Below, piece after piece: positions 12,876-23,100 of a DNA stretch of 45,855 nucleotides. A model generated the notes under the pieces. It did not search any database and was not told the DNA's origin. It saw only the letters and a program-made list of their open reading frames with translations. A program made the translations under genes and the position numbers. Origin of the DNA: Clostridiaceae bacterium (GTDB taxonomy: Bacteria > Bacillota > Clostridia > Oscillospirales > Acutalibacteraceae); contig CAJGCA010000004.1 of the NCBI GenBank assembly GCA_904501705.1, forward strand, positions 1 to 45,855, in the 5' to 3' direction. The number at the start of each line of letters is the position of its first letter. Within the stretch, counting starts at the first letter, position 1.

Positions 12876-13517
12876 TTATTCGTAATGGTGTTTTGTGTGT
12901 TCGGGATTATCCCAAACCAAATGTTTTCCTTTATTGGCGGGTATTTGGCCCTTATGGATTCTTGCGTTTGTTTCACGGCACAAATTAGATTGGGCTTTAC
13001 CAAACATTCCATTTTCACAACCAAACCGACGTGTTTTTTGCCCGAAATCTTCCGGCATTTTCTTTCCCCGATTCCACGCACGAACACCACGCGCATACAA
13101 ACGCGGTTTCCCTTTTTGTGCCAAAGAAATTTTTTCCTTTTCTTCTGCCGTATGCTTTAATCCCTTGTGGGATTCCGACATTTTACGCCGGGTTTCTTCC
13201 TGTTGTTCCGCCGTGCGAACATTAAACATATTTCCACCATCGCCGCCCACAGTCATATTATACCCGTTTGGCATTGTTGTATTGAAATGTTCAATGTAAT
13301 ATCGTTCGCGTTCGTCCAATTCCGATTCGTCGCAAAGTTCAAGTATTTCGAAATCAAAGTTTTGTTCGCCGTATTTCCTCAACGCATTATGAAAATATGT
13401 CGTATCGCCATTTTTCGTTTTCCTTAAATGGCCATTTTTCCGTTGTTCAATATTGGTTGATTTCCCAATATAAGATTTTCCGTTAATGCGGTTCGTGTAT
13501 CTGTAAATCCCAATCAT
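12876..13517 (-). CDS. GIY-YIG homing endonuclease
   Basis: A 213-aa protein with GIY at residues 3-5 and SYIG at 15-18 in MIGIYRYTNRINGKSYIGKS, followed by the conserved Arg and the Glu-containing helix (ERERYYIEHFNT), the catalytic GIY-YIG core of about 95 residues. The C-terminal half has NUMOD-like DNA-binding repeats (RRKMSESHKGLKH, EKISLAQKGKPR, NRGKKMPEDFG, NARIHKGQIPANKGK), as in segment homing nucleases. It is inserted between the amidase and the late gene at 12443, is AT-richer than both, and carries its own promoter. Confidence 0.9.
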   Translation of the reverse strand: MIGIYRYTNRINGKSYIGKSTNIEQRKNGHLRKTKNGDTTYFHNALRKYGEQNFDFEILELCDESELDERERYYIEHFNTTMPNGYNMTVGGDGGNMFNVRTAEQQEETRRKMSESHKGLKHTAEEKEKISLAQKGKPRLYARGVRAWNRGKKMPEDFGQKTRRFGCENGMFGKAQSNLCRETNARIHKGQIPANKGKHLVWDNPEHTKHHYE

Positions 13518-13521
13518 ACGG

Positions 13522-13552
13522 CAAAGTTATTGTTTTTTCTTTGCCACACAAA
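13522..13552 (-). promoter_or_regulatory. Consensus promoter for the GIY-YIG gene, near-leaderless
   Basis: TTTG at 13552-13549, a spacer of exactly 19 nt and TAACTTTG at 13529-13522. The ATG begins at 13517, only four bases after the -7 element, so transcription should start at or inside the start codon, giving a leaderless or nearly leaderless mRNA. The promoter lies within the end of the amidase gene. Confidence 0.75.
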
Positions 13553-14075
13553 CGGCCATCGGAAATTCGTTGCGTACAGAAAAACACGGGCAATCCTTTA
13601 TCCATTCGTACCGGTTAACAACCCCGTTCCCGTCTTTATCCGGGCTTGCATCCCGGTGGCCGATAACCTCAATAATGGGATATTCCATTATAAGGTCCAT
13701 AACCAATTTGTGCATCGCCAATTTTTGGGCATCCGTCCGGGTGTCTTTCGGGATGGATTTACCCCGGGCATCCTTTTTCGCCACGATGTTCCCGTATTTA
13801 TCCCGCGTGGCTTCAAGGCCGCCAATATAACATATGCCAATGGAATGTTGGTTGTACGATTTCCCGGATACGCCCGCCGTATTGCAATGCGCCCCGTCCA
13901 TCGTCAAAGGGCGGCCCACCTCAACCGTCCCGTCCAAATCAATTACGTAATTGTAACCAATCATCTTCCATCCCTTTTTCTTGTGGTAACGGTCAATATC
14001 AGCCGCACGAACATCAAGGCCGGCCGGGGTCGCCGAACAATGAATTACAATTGCATCAATGTTTTCTTTTTTCAT
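13527..14075 (-). CDS. N-acetylmuramoyl-L-alanine amidase (endolysin)
   Basis: A 182-aa Amidase_2-type protein. Zinc ligands fit IVIHCSATPAG (first His), DGAHCNTAG (second His) and the late GHRDASPDKDGNG / KDCPCF region; GWKMIGYNYVIDLDG is the typical central strand. It cuts the amide bond between MurNAc and L-Ala in peptidoglycan at the end of infection. No signal peptide, so it needs a holin. The ATG overlaps the stop of the membrane-protein gene upstream (4 nt). The C-terminus after CFSV is short and carries no cell-wall-binding domain, usual for Gram-negative hosts. Confidence 0.9.
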   Translation of the reverse strand: MKKENIDAIVIHCSATPAGLDVRAADIDRYHKKKGWKMIGYNYVIDLDGTVEVGRPLTMDGAHCNTAGVSGKSYNQHSIGICYIGGLEATRDKYGNIVAKKDARGKSIPKDTRTDAQKLAMHKLVMDLIMEYPIIEVIGHRDASPDKDGNGVVNRYEWIKDCPCFSVRNEFPMAVCVAKKKQ

Positions 14076-14377
14076 TCTTCGTTATCGCTTTTTTCGCCAT
14101 CCAAATCGTGTATTTCAACCGTCGTATCGCCGTGGGTTAATTTAACGCCCAATCCCTCGCGGATTGCTTCGCGTAATTCGAACAGGGATGCGAATGCAAA
14201 CATAAAGCCCGCGCCCTTGAATATGGATGCGTCAATTACACCTTTCGGGGGAATGAATAACGAAACCACAAACATCCCAATCGTCATTGCAAGGCACACC
14301 CACAACGCAATCGTCGTGGATGTGCTTACTTTTTTCGTCATTGCCCGAAATTCACGGACTGATTGGTGGATACTCAT
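14072..14377 (-). CDS. Two-span membrane protein next to the amidase
   Basis: A 101-aa protein with two hydrophobic segments (STTIALWVCLAMTIGMFVVSLFI and IFKGAGFMFAFASLFEL) and an acidic tail EIHDLDGEKSDNEE. Lying directly before the endolysin with a 4-nt overlap, it is a candidate holin or antiholin. A second holin-like protein is at 35744-36196. The ATG overlaps the stop of the 14374-14529 gene (ATGA). Role is inferred from topology and position. Confidence 0.65.
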   Translation of the reverse strand: MSIHQSVREFRAMTKKVSTSTTIALWVCLAMTIGMFVVSLFIPPKGVIDASIFKGAGFMFAFASLFELREAIREGLGVKLTHGDTTVEIHDLDGEKSDNEE

Positions 14378-14529
14378 TTGGGAATAGCCGCAAATTGGTT
14401 TATTGATTCTATCTTTACATACGCTTCCGAAACAATCGAACCGATGCGTTTACTTAACAAAGCGTATCCGGCTTCGGGAATCAATCTTACCCAACCGGGT
14501 TTCCAAAGTTTTACTTTTATATGTTCCAT
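14374..14529 (-). CDS. Small late protein, 51 aa, unknown
   Basis: A 51-codon gene starting MEHIKVKLWKPGWVRLIPEA and ending INQFAAIPK, coupled to the next gene by ATGA and 12 nt after the receptor-binding protein stop. The PGWVRLIPEAGYALLSK pattern looks like a small beta-hairpin domain of a kind I associate with Bacteroidales phage late regions. Function unknown. Confidence 0.7.
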   Translation of the reverse strand: MEHIKVKLWKPGWVRLIPEAGYALLSKRIGSIVSEAYVKIESINQFAAIPK

Positions 14530-14541
14530 ATCCGATTTGTT

Positions 14542-16776
14542 TTATGGTTGCACGGGTTCGGTAACGACACAATCGTAATCGTCATTGGTGGCATTGTAGG
14601 TCAAGGAATACGAACCGATAATGCCCGCATTTACGAACGCTTGCAAGATGTGGTCCATTGATTCCTTTTTGATGTAGTTTACCCCCAAACGGCGCAAGAT
14701 ATCCACGGCGTTCATCGGGTATTGCACATCGAAGAAAATCGGCGCGGAAACGTTGTCGGCGGTATCGGCGGGCAACCTTTCTTCCGTTCCAAAATCATCT
14801 TCGGAATAGTTCATATTTATCGGTTCGTCCAATACGTACACTTCCGGGGTGGCAAGTTCGTAATTCAACATTACGCCATCCATCGCGGCTTTGAAGGCGG
14901 TGGCATCTGAATCGGTGTAGGCGGAATCACGGATACTTATGCAATTTCCGGGGTTTGTCGTACTCGGTTCCATAATTGTCTTATCTACCATTGCATTATA
15001 TGGCCCCCTATTGGCTATTGCATATTGTGAGCAGATAAGATTAGAAGCGCCTGTGCCCGAAATTAACCGCTTTGTGGATATTGCGGCGGTAAATACATCA
15101 TTTGTACCCACCGTTTGCTTCGAATAAATTAATGTCCCCAAATCCACCTGTGCAACGCGCTTTTCAACCTTTGTAAGCATACCATTTTCGACGATGCCAA
15201 CAAAGCGTGCGTCGCCCGCGCTCATCCACCCGTCCGGGGCAATCACGACGCTTTCGCCCTCGCCGTTCAACTTGCCCGTCATTGTGGTAAGCGGCAGATT
15301 TATTGTGCGCTCCCAATAGGGTTCGTATTCGCCGTTGCGGTAGCCGGACCAAGTTAGGCAAATACAGGTTTCAGAATCGCCGCCGATAACGGTTATATCC
15401 TGTTTGGAACTCACGGCGAAAAATCCGCCCGCATTGGGTGTTATGGCGTTTCCGTCCTCATCCGTTATGGATGTGTAATTGCCGATGATTTGGTAACAGT
15501 TTACCCCATTGGTAAGGTCTGCAACACCTGTTGCACCGGGCAAATGCGCCTTGCCTGTTTCCGGATTGAACAAATTGCGTCCTACGGTCTTGATGCCGAT
15601 GGCCGTGGTGTTCTTTATTGCGCCGGGATTATGGGCATAATATGGCAGATAATACAGGGCTTCAAATTCTTCCACCGTTGCGGGTTCCTTGCCCTGTCCG
15701 AACATCAAGGTAAGGTCGATAATTCGTGCGGAATCTTTGACAATTTGGTATGTACCTTGATTATTGGAATAGATTTGAACCAAATTGGCCGAACCAATAA
15801 CGGATGCCGTTATAAAACTGTAACACCATTTATATTCTGTCGTCGAAACGACATCCCCATTTGTTTGTGCAACTGTTCCCCCAGGGAAATAGTTAATGAA
15901 TTGAACTTTTGAAGCAGTTACGCATTTCACGAGAACCATCGCCAAATACTTACGATTGGCAATGATATTAGTGCCGAAATTCTTTATTACCGTGCGACTA
16001 TTTGCTCCCGTTGGGGTAATGGTCACAATTCCGGCGGCTTCCTCATAATCTTCGTTGGAAAATTGCACATCTGTCAAAGCATTTACCAACTGGTTCCACA
16101 CGATGGAATTGCCGTACAACTTTTTGATTTGCGCCGTGCCACTACCCACATCAGCCGTTCCGCCCGTGGTGCGGAATGTAAACAGGGCCGGAACATAACC
16201 ACGACCAACAAGGTTTTCAGCCGCACCGGCAATCAGCGAAGAATAATACCCATCAATACGGGCATAATTCAACAGAATTTCCGTCATTGCGGCCTGTGAA
16301 ATCACTTTGGTTGTGCCATCCCCCAATGAATCCACAATGTCGGAAACCAACAACGCATTTTGAACGCGCAATTTGTCCGCATCGGTATAATCGTTGGTCG
16401 AAAGGCCCTTGCCCGCCACCTTGTCAACCTTTTTTAACAATTCGGTTGCGATGTATTGATTGTTCGGCACATTCAACAGGATTGCAGACCACGCGGATGA
16501 ATACAAGAAAATTGCGATTTTGGAACCATCCAATTCAATGGGCGGCGTTACGAAATTTGAATACGTACCGGAATCAATCGCAATGTACATTACCCGGGCA
16601 TCGGTGGGGGCCGGGTTTGTTTCCGGCTTTGCTTCGCCCATAAACTGATAACCCATACCCAATGCGTCAATCATTGCAATAAGGGCCTGTTGCAAAATAT
16701 TGCCGGTTATTTCTTCGTTGCCGTTCTGTTTGATAACGGCGCGGATTGAATCTTTCAATTGTTGGTTATTTGCCAT
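14542..16776 (-). CDS. Receptor-binding / tail fibre protein
   Basis: A 744-aa protein after the tail genes. The N-terminal ~60 residues (QQLKDSIRAVIKQNGNEEIT) are probably the virion attachment part. The middle holds beta-rich modules with the phrases LTLMFGQGKEPATVEEFEALY and VGRNLFNPETG, common in phage adhesins. The C-terminal part ends in a helix with VDILRRLGVNYIKK and a final hairpin. Its base composition differs from neighbours, with less CCGG and more mixed codons, as expected for a module exchanged between phages. It still lacks the four absent tetramers. It probably determines host range by binding capsule or an outer-membrane receptor. Confidence 0.75.
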   Translation of the reverse strand: MANNQQLKDSIRAVIKQNGNEEITGNILQQALIAMIDALGMGYQFMGEAKPETNPAPTDARVMYIAIDSGTYSNFVTPPIELDGSKIAIFLYSSAWSAILLNVPNNQYIATELLKKVDKVAGKGLSTNDYTDADKLRVQNALLVSDIVDSLGDGTTKVISQAAMTEILLNYARIDGYYSSLIAGAAENLVGRGYVPALFTFRTTGGTADVGSGTAQIKKLYGNSIVWNQLVNALTDVQFSNEDYEEAAGIVTITPTGANSRTVIKNFGTNIIANRKYLAMVLVKCVTASKVQFINYFPGGTVAQTNGDVVSTTEYKWCYSFITASVIGSANLVQIYSNNQGTYQIVKDSARIIDLTLMFGQGKEPATVEEFEALYYLPYYAHNPGAIKNTTAIGIKTVGRNLFNPETGKAHLPGATGVADLTNGVNCYQIIGNYTSITDEDGNAITPNAGGFFAVSSKQDITVIGGDSETCICLTWSGYRNGEYEPYWERTINLPLTTMTGKLNGEGESVVIAPDGWMSAGDARFVGIVENGMLTKVEKRVAQVDLGTLIYSKQTVGTNDVFTAAISTKRLISGTGASNLICSQYAIANRGPYNAMVDKTIMEPSTTNPGNCISIRDSAYTDSDATAFKAAMDGVMLNYELATPEVYVLDEPINMNYSEDDFGTEERLPADTADNVSAPIFFDVQYPMNAVDILRRLGVNYIKKESMDHILQAFVNAGIIGSYSLTYNATNDDYDCVVTEPVQP

Positions 16777-16781
16777 AATTC

Positions 16782-17978
16782 TTAATTATTGAAATCGTTA
16801 TTGAAATCGTTGTTATAATCGCCCAATGTTTCCGTCATATATCCACGGCCGATTTTCTTTGCAACCGTTGCCGTGTCAAACTCAACATCCACGGCGGCAA
16901 CATCGCCATTGTTTTCCCACGTCGGGGTTAACAAGAAAGAATCAACCTTGTAACGTTCGCCGTGATATTCGATGTTGATGTAATCAGACATTCGGATAAA
17001 TCGCATTACGTCCAACAGGTATTCGGATGCAAGGAACGAAAAGCGGTATCTTTTTTCGGAAATCTGTTTGATGGGGAAAAAGTAACCATCCCGGGTTTCG
17101 CCCTCTTCTTCAAACACATATTCCGGTTTGGCAATATCGGCTTGCAGATATACCACGTTTTTGAAATTTGGATTGCGATATACAATTGCCCCGGCATCCA
17201 TTATGAAATCTTCCCGGTCAAACCATTCAATTTTCAAATATGGTTCAATGTCGTTTACGACCGTGAATATTTCCGAATACCACGTATTATAACGGTCGTG
17301 AATCCGCAAATAATATTGGCCATCGTTCAGTTGCTGAAATACCGGGAAATTACTTGGAAATACGATTACATCGAATCCGTCAAGACCTTTAACCGTCAAT
17401 CCGGCCGCAACCAATTCATTAATGCAATTTGCAATTAGATTATCCTTACTATCATAGATTTCCGCAACAAATATTCCATCGGGGGGTGCGTTTACGGATG
17501 CGGCATAACCGGAAAATTCGGAAATTTCATTGTTATATGTCAGAATATCCACCGATTCGGTTCCGGCCGGCAAATCCCAATAACCGGTAAATGTTCCGGA
17601 TATAATCGGCCGATACGTGGCCAATACGTTGCGTTCTTCGTCAAACGCAACCATCATCGTGGCATTTTCCACGTCAATGGGTGCGGCGGGAATGTTATAC
17701 AGATATATCCGGGAAAATCCCGAAAGACCGTCATACGCGGTTGTTCCGGTTCCATTCTTGTATCCTTGCAGACCTGTTGTTAATGGAACCTCTCTACTAT
17801 AAAAAGCCCCGGATAAATCTTCCACACGTATGGGGTCCCGCATAATTTGAAATGGCAAAATGGAACGCCCCGGCGAAAACAACGGATACACGCGGTTGAA
17901 TACCCACCATTTGCGGGCATTCTGTTGGTCCAACGATGTGTACCACGGCAATACGGACAAATTATTATTCGGTATCAT
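16782..17978 (-). CDS. Tail/baseplate protein, 398 aa
   Basis: Starts MIPNNNLSVLPWYTSLDQQNARK. Beta-rich throughout, with segments such as GYWDLPAGTESVDILTYNNE and YYLRIHDRYNTWYSEIFTVV, in line with a baseplate or upper tail-tip protein. It ends in a run of Asp-Asn-Phe repeats (DYNNDFNNDFNN). A related run, NDFNKDFNNDFGSE, is inside the connector protein at 26214-27572. Lies between the distal tail protein (14-nt overlap) and the receptor-binding protein. No enzyme motif. Confidence 0.65.
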   Translation of the reverse strand: MIPNNNLSVLPWYTSLDQQNARKWWVFNRVYPLFSPGRSILPFQIMRDPIRVEDLSGAFYSREVPLTTGLQGYKNGTGTTAYDGLSGFSRIYLYNIPAAPIDVENATMMVAFDEERNVLATYRPIISGTFTGYWDLPAGTESVDILTYNNEISEFSGYAASVNAPPDGIFVAEIYDSKDNLIANCINELVAAGLTVKGLDGFDVIVFPSNFPVFQQLNDGQYYLRIHDRYNTWYSEIFTVVNDIEPYLKIEWFDREDFIMDAGAIVYRNPNFKNVVYLQADIAKPEYVFEEEGETRDGYFFPIKQISEKRYRFSFLASEYLLDVMRFIRMSDYINIEYHGERYKVDSFLLTPTWENNGDVAAVDVEFDTATVAKKIGRGYMTETLGDYNNDFNNDFNN

Positions 17979-20100
17979 ATATCAACGTTGTTTTTGTGCT
18001 TCGACTTGACAAATTTACGGACATTTTTTGAATTACGCCGTTTCCCAATTCAGTTTTAATTAATTCGGTTAAATCCGGTTCCACCAATATGGGGAATTTT
18101 ATGCTTTGACGCTTCAATTTTTTTATCCCGTAAACCGTCTGTGGAACGCCATTTATTTCCACATTCGGCGCGGGCATATCGTACATATAATAACGTTGCA
18201 AAAACATAAAGGAAACCCACCCATTTTGCAAAGTATATTCAGCGTTGTTAATTGTGAAATCCACATATGGCAACACATAATCGCCACTTGAATAATCAGC
18301 CGCGAGCAAAACGAAACCATCTTTGGAAATTTCCCCGGGATTCAACAAAATATAATCCACATCGGATGTGAAATTGGCAATGCTGATTTGTTCGATTTTT
18401 TCCGGATTGACATATTTTGAAAGAATATCAATCGGGTATCCATCGAACAATTCCGTAACATCATCCATCCACCCAAATTCGTAACGGGCGGCCATATCCG
18501 GTTTATCGAACTGATATTGATTCCGGGCAAAGGCCCACGGCTTGCCGCTTCGCGTTAATAGTTCCGTTGTTAAATCAATTCCCACGGTCGGGGAACCATC
18601 ATATGAACCCCCATTGCGGAAATATGAAATATGTTCAATGTGGAATCGGTTGTTACCATCAATAAACCAATAACAACGGAAGCAATCGCGCAACATATCC
18701 AATATCTGTTTCAACGTAATTGGGGCCTTTTCGGCGGGCCGGTCGTAACCCGATGAAATAAGATTGGATTTCGGCAAAAAGAACAAGGATTGACGCACCC
18801 CGGTTATCGGGTTAACATCAAACAAGAATTTGGAATGGTTAGTATTTCCCCTAAAAGAAATATCCGGGGCAATTTGGGCCAATAGAACCCGAATGGCTGA
18901 CCATATCGGTATGGCATTCTTTATCGTATATTCTTTTCTGTATTGGCGTTCAATCAACCAATCCATCAAGGAAAATTCAAACCAATAGGATATGCGCCCC
19001 CATCCAGCGCGGGCTATCGGGTAAAATTCCGGATTAGATAAAGATTCGGGTTCTTGATAATATTGCCCGGGCTGATACAATCCCCATTTAGTGGGTTCAT
19101 CTGAAAGTTCATCAGAAAACCAAATTGATTGCGGCGCATAATATCCCGTTACCCGATGATAATTGCGGTTGTTATCCACTATATCATTGGCGGGTATATC
19201 ATACGTGCCATCTTCCACATCCGTTATATAACGGGCGAAAATACTAACATCGTGGATATTCAATTTAACGGTTCCCGTTGCACCCGAACCGGTGGCGGGG
19301 TTCAAGGTTAATTCAACCGGATATGTTTGCGCCGGCTGATTAAGAAAAGTAACGTTCCATAATATGTTATTATTCGAATCAACAATGGAAAAACTTTCCG
19401 CCGAACCCGTGGATGAAGCGTTGTATGAATGCCGGAAGATATACGAACCACTTGTAAATTCTTGATAGCCCATACCCGACCACGGTTCCCCCAAAAAGGC
19501 ATCGGGAATTACAGGCGTTCCCGTCTGTTCAACATCAATTATTCGGGCCGTCTTATTCTTGGAAAAACGATATGTGTTTTGCAATTCCGATTCATTGGTA
19601 ACGGCCCGGCATTCCTGTTCCCACCACATCCCGGACAGGAAACAACCGATTGTGGTTTGCCCCGGGACGTAAACTTGTATCATTGGCCTTTTATCCATCT
19701 GAATGGATTGCAGATTGGGGGCCAAATCAATCAAATTAAATTCCTTTTCCAATCCGGCCAATACGGCATTATATCGGTCTTTCAATTCCGGGGTAACAAT
19801 GGCCGTTTCATCATTAAATTGGCAATCAGTTTTCCAAAATTCGCCCGTCCAATACACCAACCACGATTTTCCATTGTTGTACGAAATAGAAATAACCAAA
19901 TCAAATTGCGTATCAAACGGCTTGTTGCGGATAAACGCATAATCATCCCTTTGGAACGTCAATTTGCCCGAAAGTTTACCCCGGTAATATTGTTCATTTT
20001 GTTGCAATTCGTAATCAATTGCAACATCGTCACGATATACCGGGAACGCTTGCCGTGTATCCTGTCCGGCGGACAACTGAAATTTATAAATCGGATTCAT
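17965..20100 (-). CDS. Distal tail / baseplate hub protein, 711 aa
   Basis: First gene after the tape measure (1-nt gap), the usual place of the distal tail protein. MNPIYKFQLSAGQDTRQAFPVYRDD starts a beta-sandwich-like domain followed by many Trp/Tyr strands (NNGKSWLVYWTGEFW, GWGRISYWFEFSLMDW). The late segment ILDMLRDCFRCYWFIDGNNRFHIEH is typical of tail hub proteins of the gp27/Gp44 type. No lytic motif. Assignment rests on position, size and composition. Confidence 0.7.
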   Translation of the reverse strand: MNPIYKFQLSAGQDTRQAFPVYRDDVAIDYELQQNEQYYRGKLSGKLTFQRDDYAFIRNKPFDTQFDLVISISYNNGKSWLVYWTGEFWKTDCQFNDETAIVTPELKDRYNAVLAGLEKEFNLIDLAPNLQSIQMDKRPMIQVYVPGQTTIGCFLSGMWWEQECRAVTNESELQNTYRFSKNKTARIIDVEQTGTPVIPDAFLGEPWSGMGYQEFTSGSYIFRHSYNASSTGSAESFSIVDSNNNILWNVTFLNQPAQTYPVELTLNPATGSGATGTVKLNIHDVSIFARYITDVEDGTYDIPANDIVDNNRNYHRVTGYYAPQSIWFSDELSDEPTKWGLYQPGQYYQEPESLSNPEFYPIARAGWGRISYWFEFSLMDWLIERQYRKEYTIKNAIPIWSAIRVLLAQIAPDISFRGNTNHSKFLFDVNPITGVRQSLFFLPKSNLISSGYDRPAEKAPITLKQILDMLRDCFRCYWFIDGNNRFHIEHISYFRNGGSYDGSPTVGIDLTTELLTRSGKPWAFARNQYQFDKPDMAARYEFGWMDDVTELFDGYPIDILSKYVNPEKIEQISIANFTSDVDYILLNPGEISKDGFVLLAADYSSGDYVLPYVDFTINNAEYTLQNGWVSFMFLQRYYMYDMPAPNVEINGVPQTVYGIKKLKRQSIKFPILVEPDLTELIKTELGNGVIQKMSVNLSSRSTKTTLIYDTE

Positions 20101-20101
20101 A

Positions 20102-23100
20102 TTAATTCGTTATCTTACGGGTAAGATTCTTATAATGGATAATCGTATTGCCTTGCCCATCCACGTATTGGGAACGGTCCCCCTGTTGACGTATTGCGGC
20201 AACATCCTTTTCAAGCCCGGAAACGTCCGTTTTCCCGCCGCCAATCATTTGAACGGCATAACCGGCCATTGCGGCATTTGCACGTTGGTAACGGTCTGCA
20301 AATGTGCCATTATTCAGCGAATTAATAACATCCGGGATAACGTCACGATACCGGCGGGAATTACGCTTGTTGATAATGGCAAAAAATTCGCCCCCCTCTG
20401 CCCGGCGGCGTTTGCCCGTCCGGGTTACGCCCAAATCAATGTCGTGGCCGCTTGCGTGGCTTCCACCCTGTAACAATTCAACCGTACCCTCGCCATATTG
20501 TTCGCTTTGTTGGGTAACTTGGAACGCCTTGATTTTTGCGGCCGTAAACGCACCCCACATCGAAGCCGTTGCCAAAGATGCCGCAACGATACCGGCGGCC
20601 CCCAACCCCGTGAACGCTTTCCAAATATTGGCCGTTGCCGTTACAAGGCTTGAAGCCTGTTGCACGGAATCCAATGCCAATTGTAATTTATTGGCCTGTT
20701 CCTGTTGCCTTTTGGCCTTTTCTTGATTCTTTTTCGCCAAATCCAATTCCTTTTGCGCGGTTTCAACCTCATTGGCATAACCGGCGGCACGGGCTTCAAT
20801 TTCAGCATCCAAAGCCTTTTGCGCGGCATCCACTTGCGCATTGGCCGCGTTGGTGGCCGCTTCCGCCGCCGCATTCCACGAATCAATCAGCGAACCGATG
20901 GAATCTTTCATTGAACTAAACGCTTCGTTTAATGCGCTTTGTTGCCCGGAATCAAGACCGATGCCCAACAATTCATAAATGTTGTCGTATGGCATCCGGG
21001 CGGCTTCCTGTTGAATTGCGGCAATCGTATTTACAATCGCTTGCCGTTCCTGTTCTGTCATTTTGACAGATGCCGCCGCATCCAATTCCAATATCTTTTC
21101 CAACCGGGCCTTTTCTTGCGCCAATTGGAATTGTGTCTTTTGGCGTTCATTACGGGCCATCAATGCAAATTCGGATGCCGCCAATTCCTGTTCAGCATCC
21201 AACAGGGCCAAAGCCCGTTTCTTCGTTAATTCGGTTGTTTGGCGCATTATTTCGGCATCCCATTTGGCAATTATATCCGCTTCGCTTTGCCTTACATTTT
21301 CCGCCTTTTGGGCATTTTCGGCCAATTCAATATCGCGTTGCTTTTTCAGCAACTCAACCGTCAACGCAATTTCTTCTTCGGAACCCTCTTTAACGGCCGC
21401 CAAACGCAATTGTATCCGGTCCGCTTCCGCGTTCATTTGGTCAATGGCAATTTCATTGTTCAATTTTGCCAAATCCTTGCGATATTGTTCCCCAAGCAAC
21501 AATAATTGGGCATACATTTCTTCCCTTTGTTGCGTGGTCAAATCGCGTTCGGTTTCCAATTCGCGGGTTAAATCCTCAATCTGCCGTTCATACGATATGC
21601 GCAATTCTTCCCGTTGCTTTTCCGCACCATCAGCCATAAGGGCAATCCGCATATCCTCGGTTTCCCGAACCGTTGCTAAATCAATTGCCACATATTTGTT
21701 TTTCAAATCTTCCAAATCGCGTTGGTATTTTTCTTCCAAATACAACAATTCTTCGTTAAGGGCTTCCCGTGCCTTTTTCGACAAATTGCGTTCGGTCTTT
21801 AACCGGTTCCGTATATCCTCAATTCGGCGTTCTGATGCTACCCGTAACATTTCATATTCACGGGTATATGAATCGGCGATAAGGGCCAATCTTGCATCTT
21901 CTGCCGCACGTATCGCATCCAATTCGGCTTTTTTCCTTTGTTGCGCCGCATTGCGGCCGGATGCCCGGCGTTGGGCAAGTTGTACCGCACGTTCGGTTTC
22001 AATCGTCGCTTCTTCTGTGGCGAGGTCAACACCGATTTGAACTTTGCGGCCGTAATTGTCAATCTGTCCTTGAATGTCATTAATGGCTTTGTCAATCTTG
22101 ACATTTTCCAATGTGCCGTTCATATCCACATCCACAATAAGATGATGCTTCCCGGCGGCTTGCGCATTCTGCAACATCAACAATGTGCGTTGCAAATATT
22201 CTAAACTTGCCCGATTTTCATCAAGATTGTGGATTTCATCGTAATACAGTTCGGATAATTTCTTGTGGGCTTTTACCTTTTCTTCATATATGGCATCTTC
22301 CAATGCCTGTATTTCCTTTGTGCTTGCGTTACGGGCTTTGGCAATTTCCAATTCGTTTTGCAAAGCCTGTATATTTTCGTTGTTTTGACGCGTACGGGCC
22401 TTTGCGGATTGTTCCATATAATCAAGTTGCGCGGCGGTCGCTTTGTTCAAATTTTCCTGTGCTTTTGCCGCCTTATTGGCCCCGGTCGAGAATGCGACCA
22501 AAGCCCCCACAACGGAAATCAAGGCCATTGCCAAAAGCACATACGGATTGGCCTTTGCCACGGCGTTGAAAATCCTTTGTGCAACCGTTGCGGCGGTTGT
22601 TACCACAATGTTTTTCTTCTTTGTGGCCGCATCCAATTGTTCGGCCTTTGTTGCGGCCCTTGTTTGAAGAATGCGAATCCCCGTCATTAGGTTGGATTCC
22701 TTTTGCAACTGATTTTGTATAACGGTCAAGCCCGAAAGAACGGCAATTGATGCGCCCAATTTGCGTTGCGTTTCGGCGGCTTCTTCTGATTTTTCCCCGG
22801 TAACAGACATTAAACCGGTATAAACGGCCATTCCGCCGGATGCAACAGTAGCCGCACCCATAACCGCATCCAATTGTTGCGTATCTGATGCCATCGCCTT
22901 TGTTTCGCGTTGCGCATCCATCATCGCATCTTTCAATTGACCGGCACGCACGGCCATATTGCGGTATTCTTCGGAATTTTGTTCGCCTTGCGTTTTCATA
23001 TACGCCATTTGTTGCGTTAATGAAATCAGTTCGGCGCGTAATCCTTTGGCCGCATCGGCATAATTTCCGACGTTCAATTGATGTTTGCCGGTTGCTTCCT

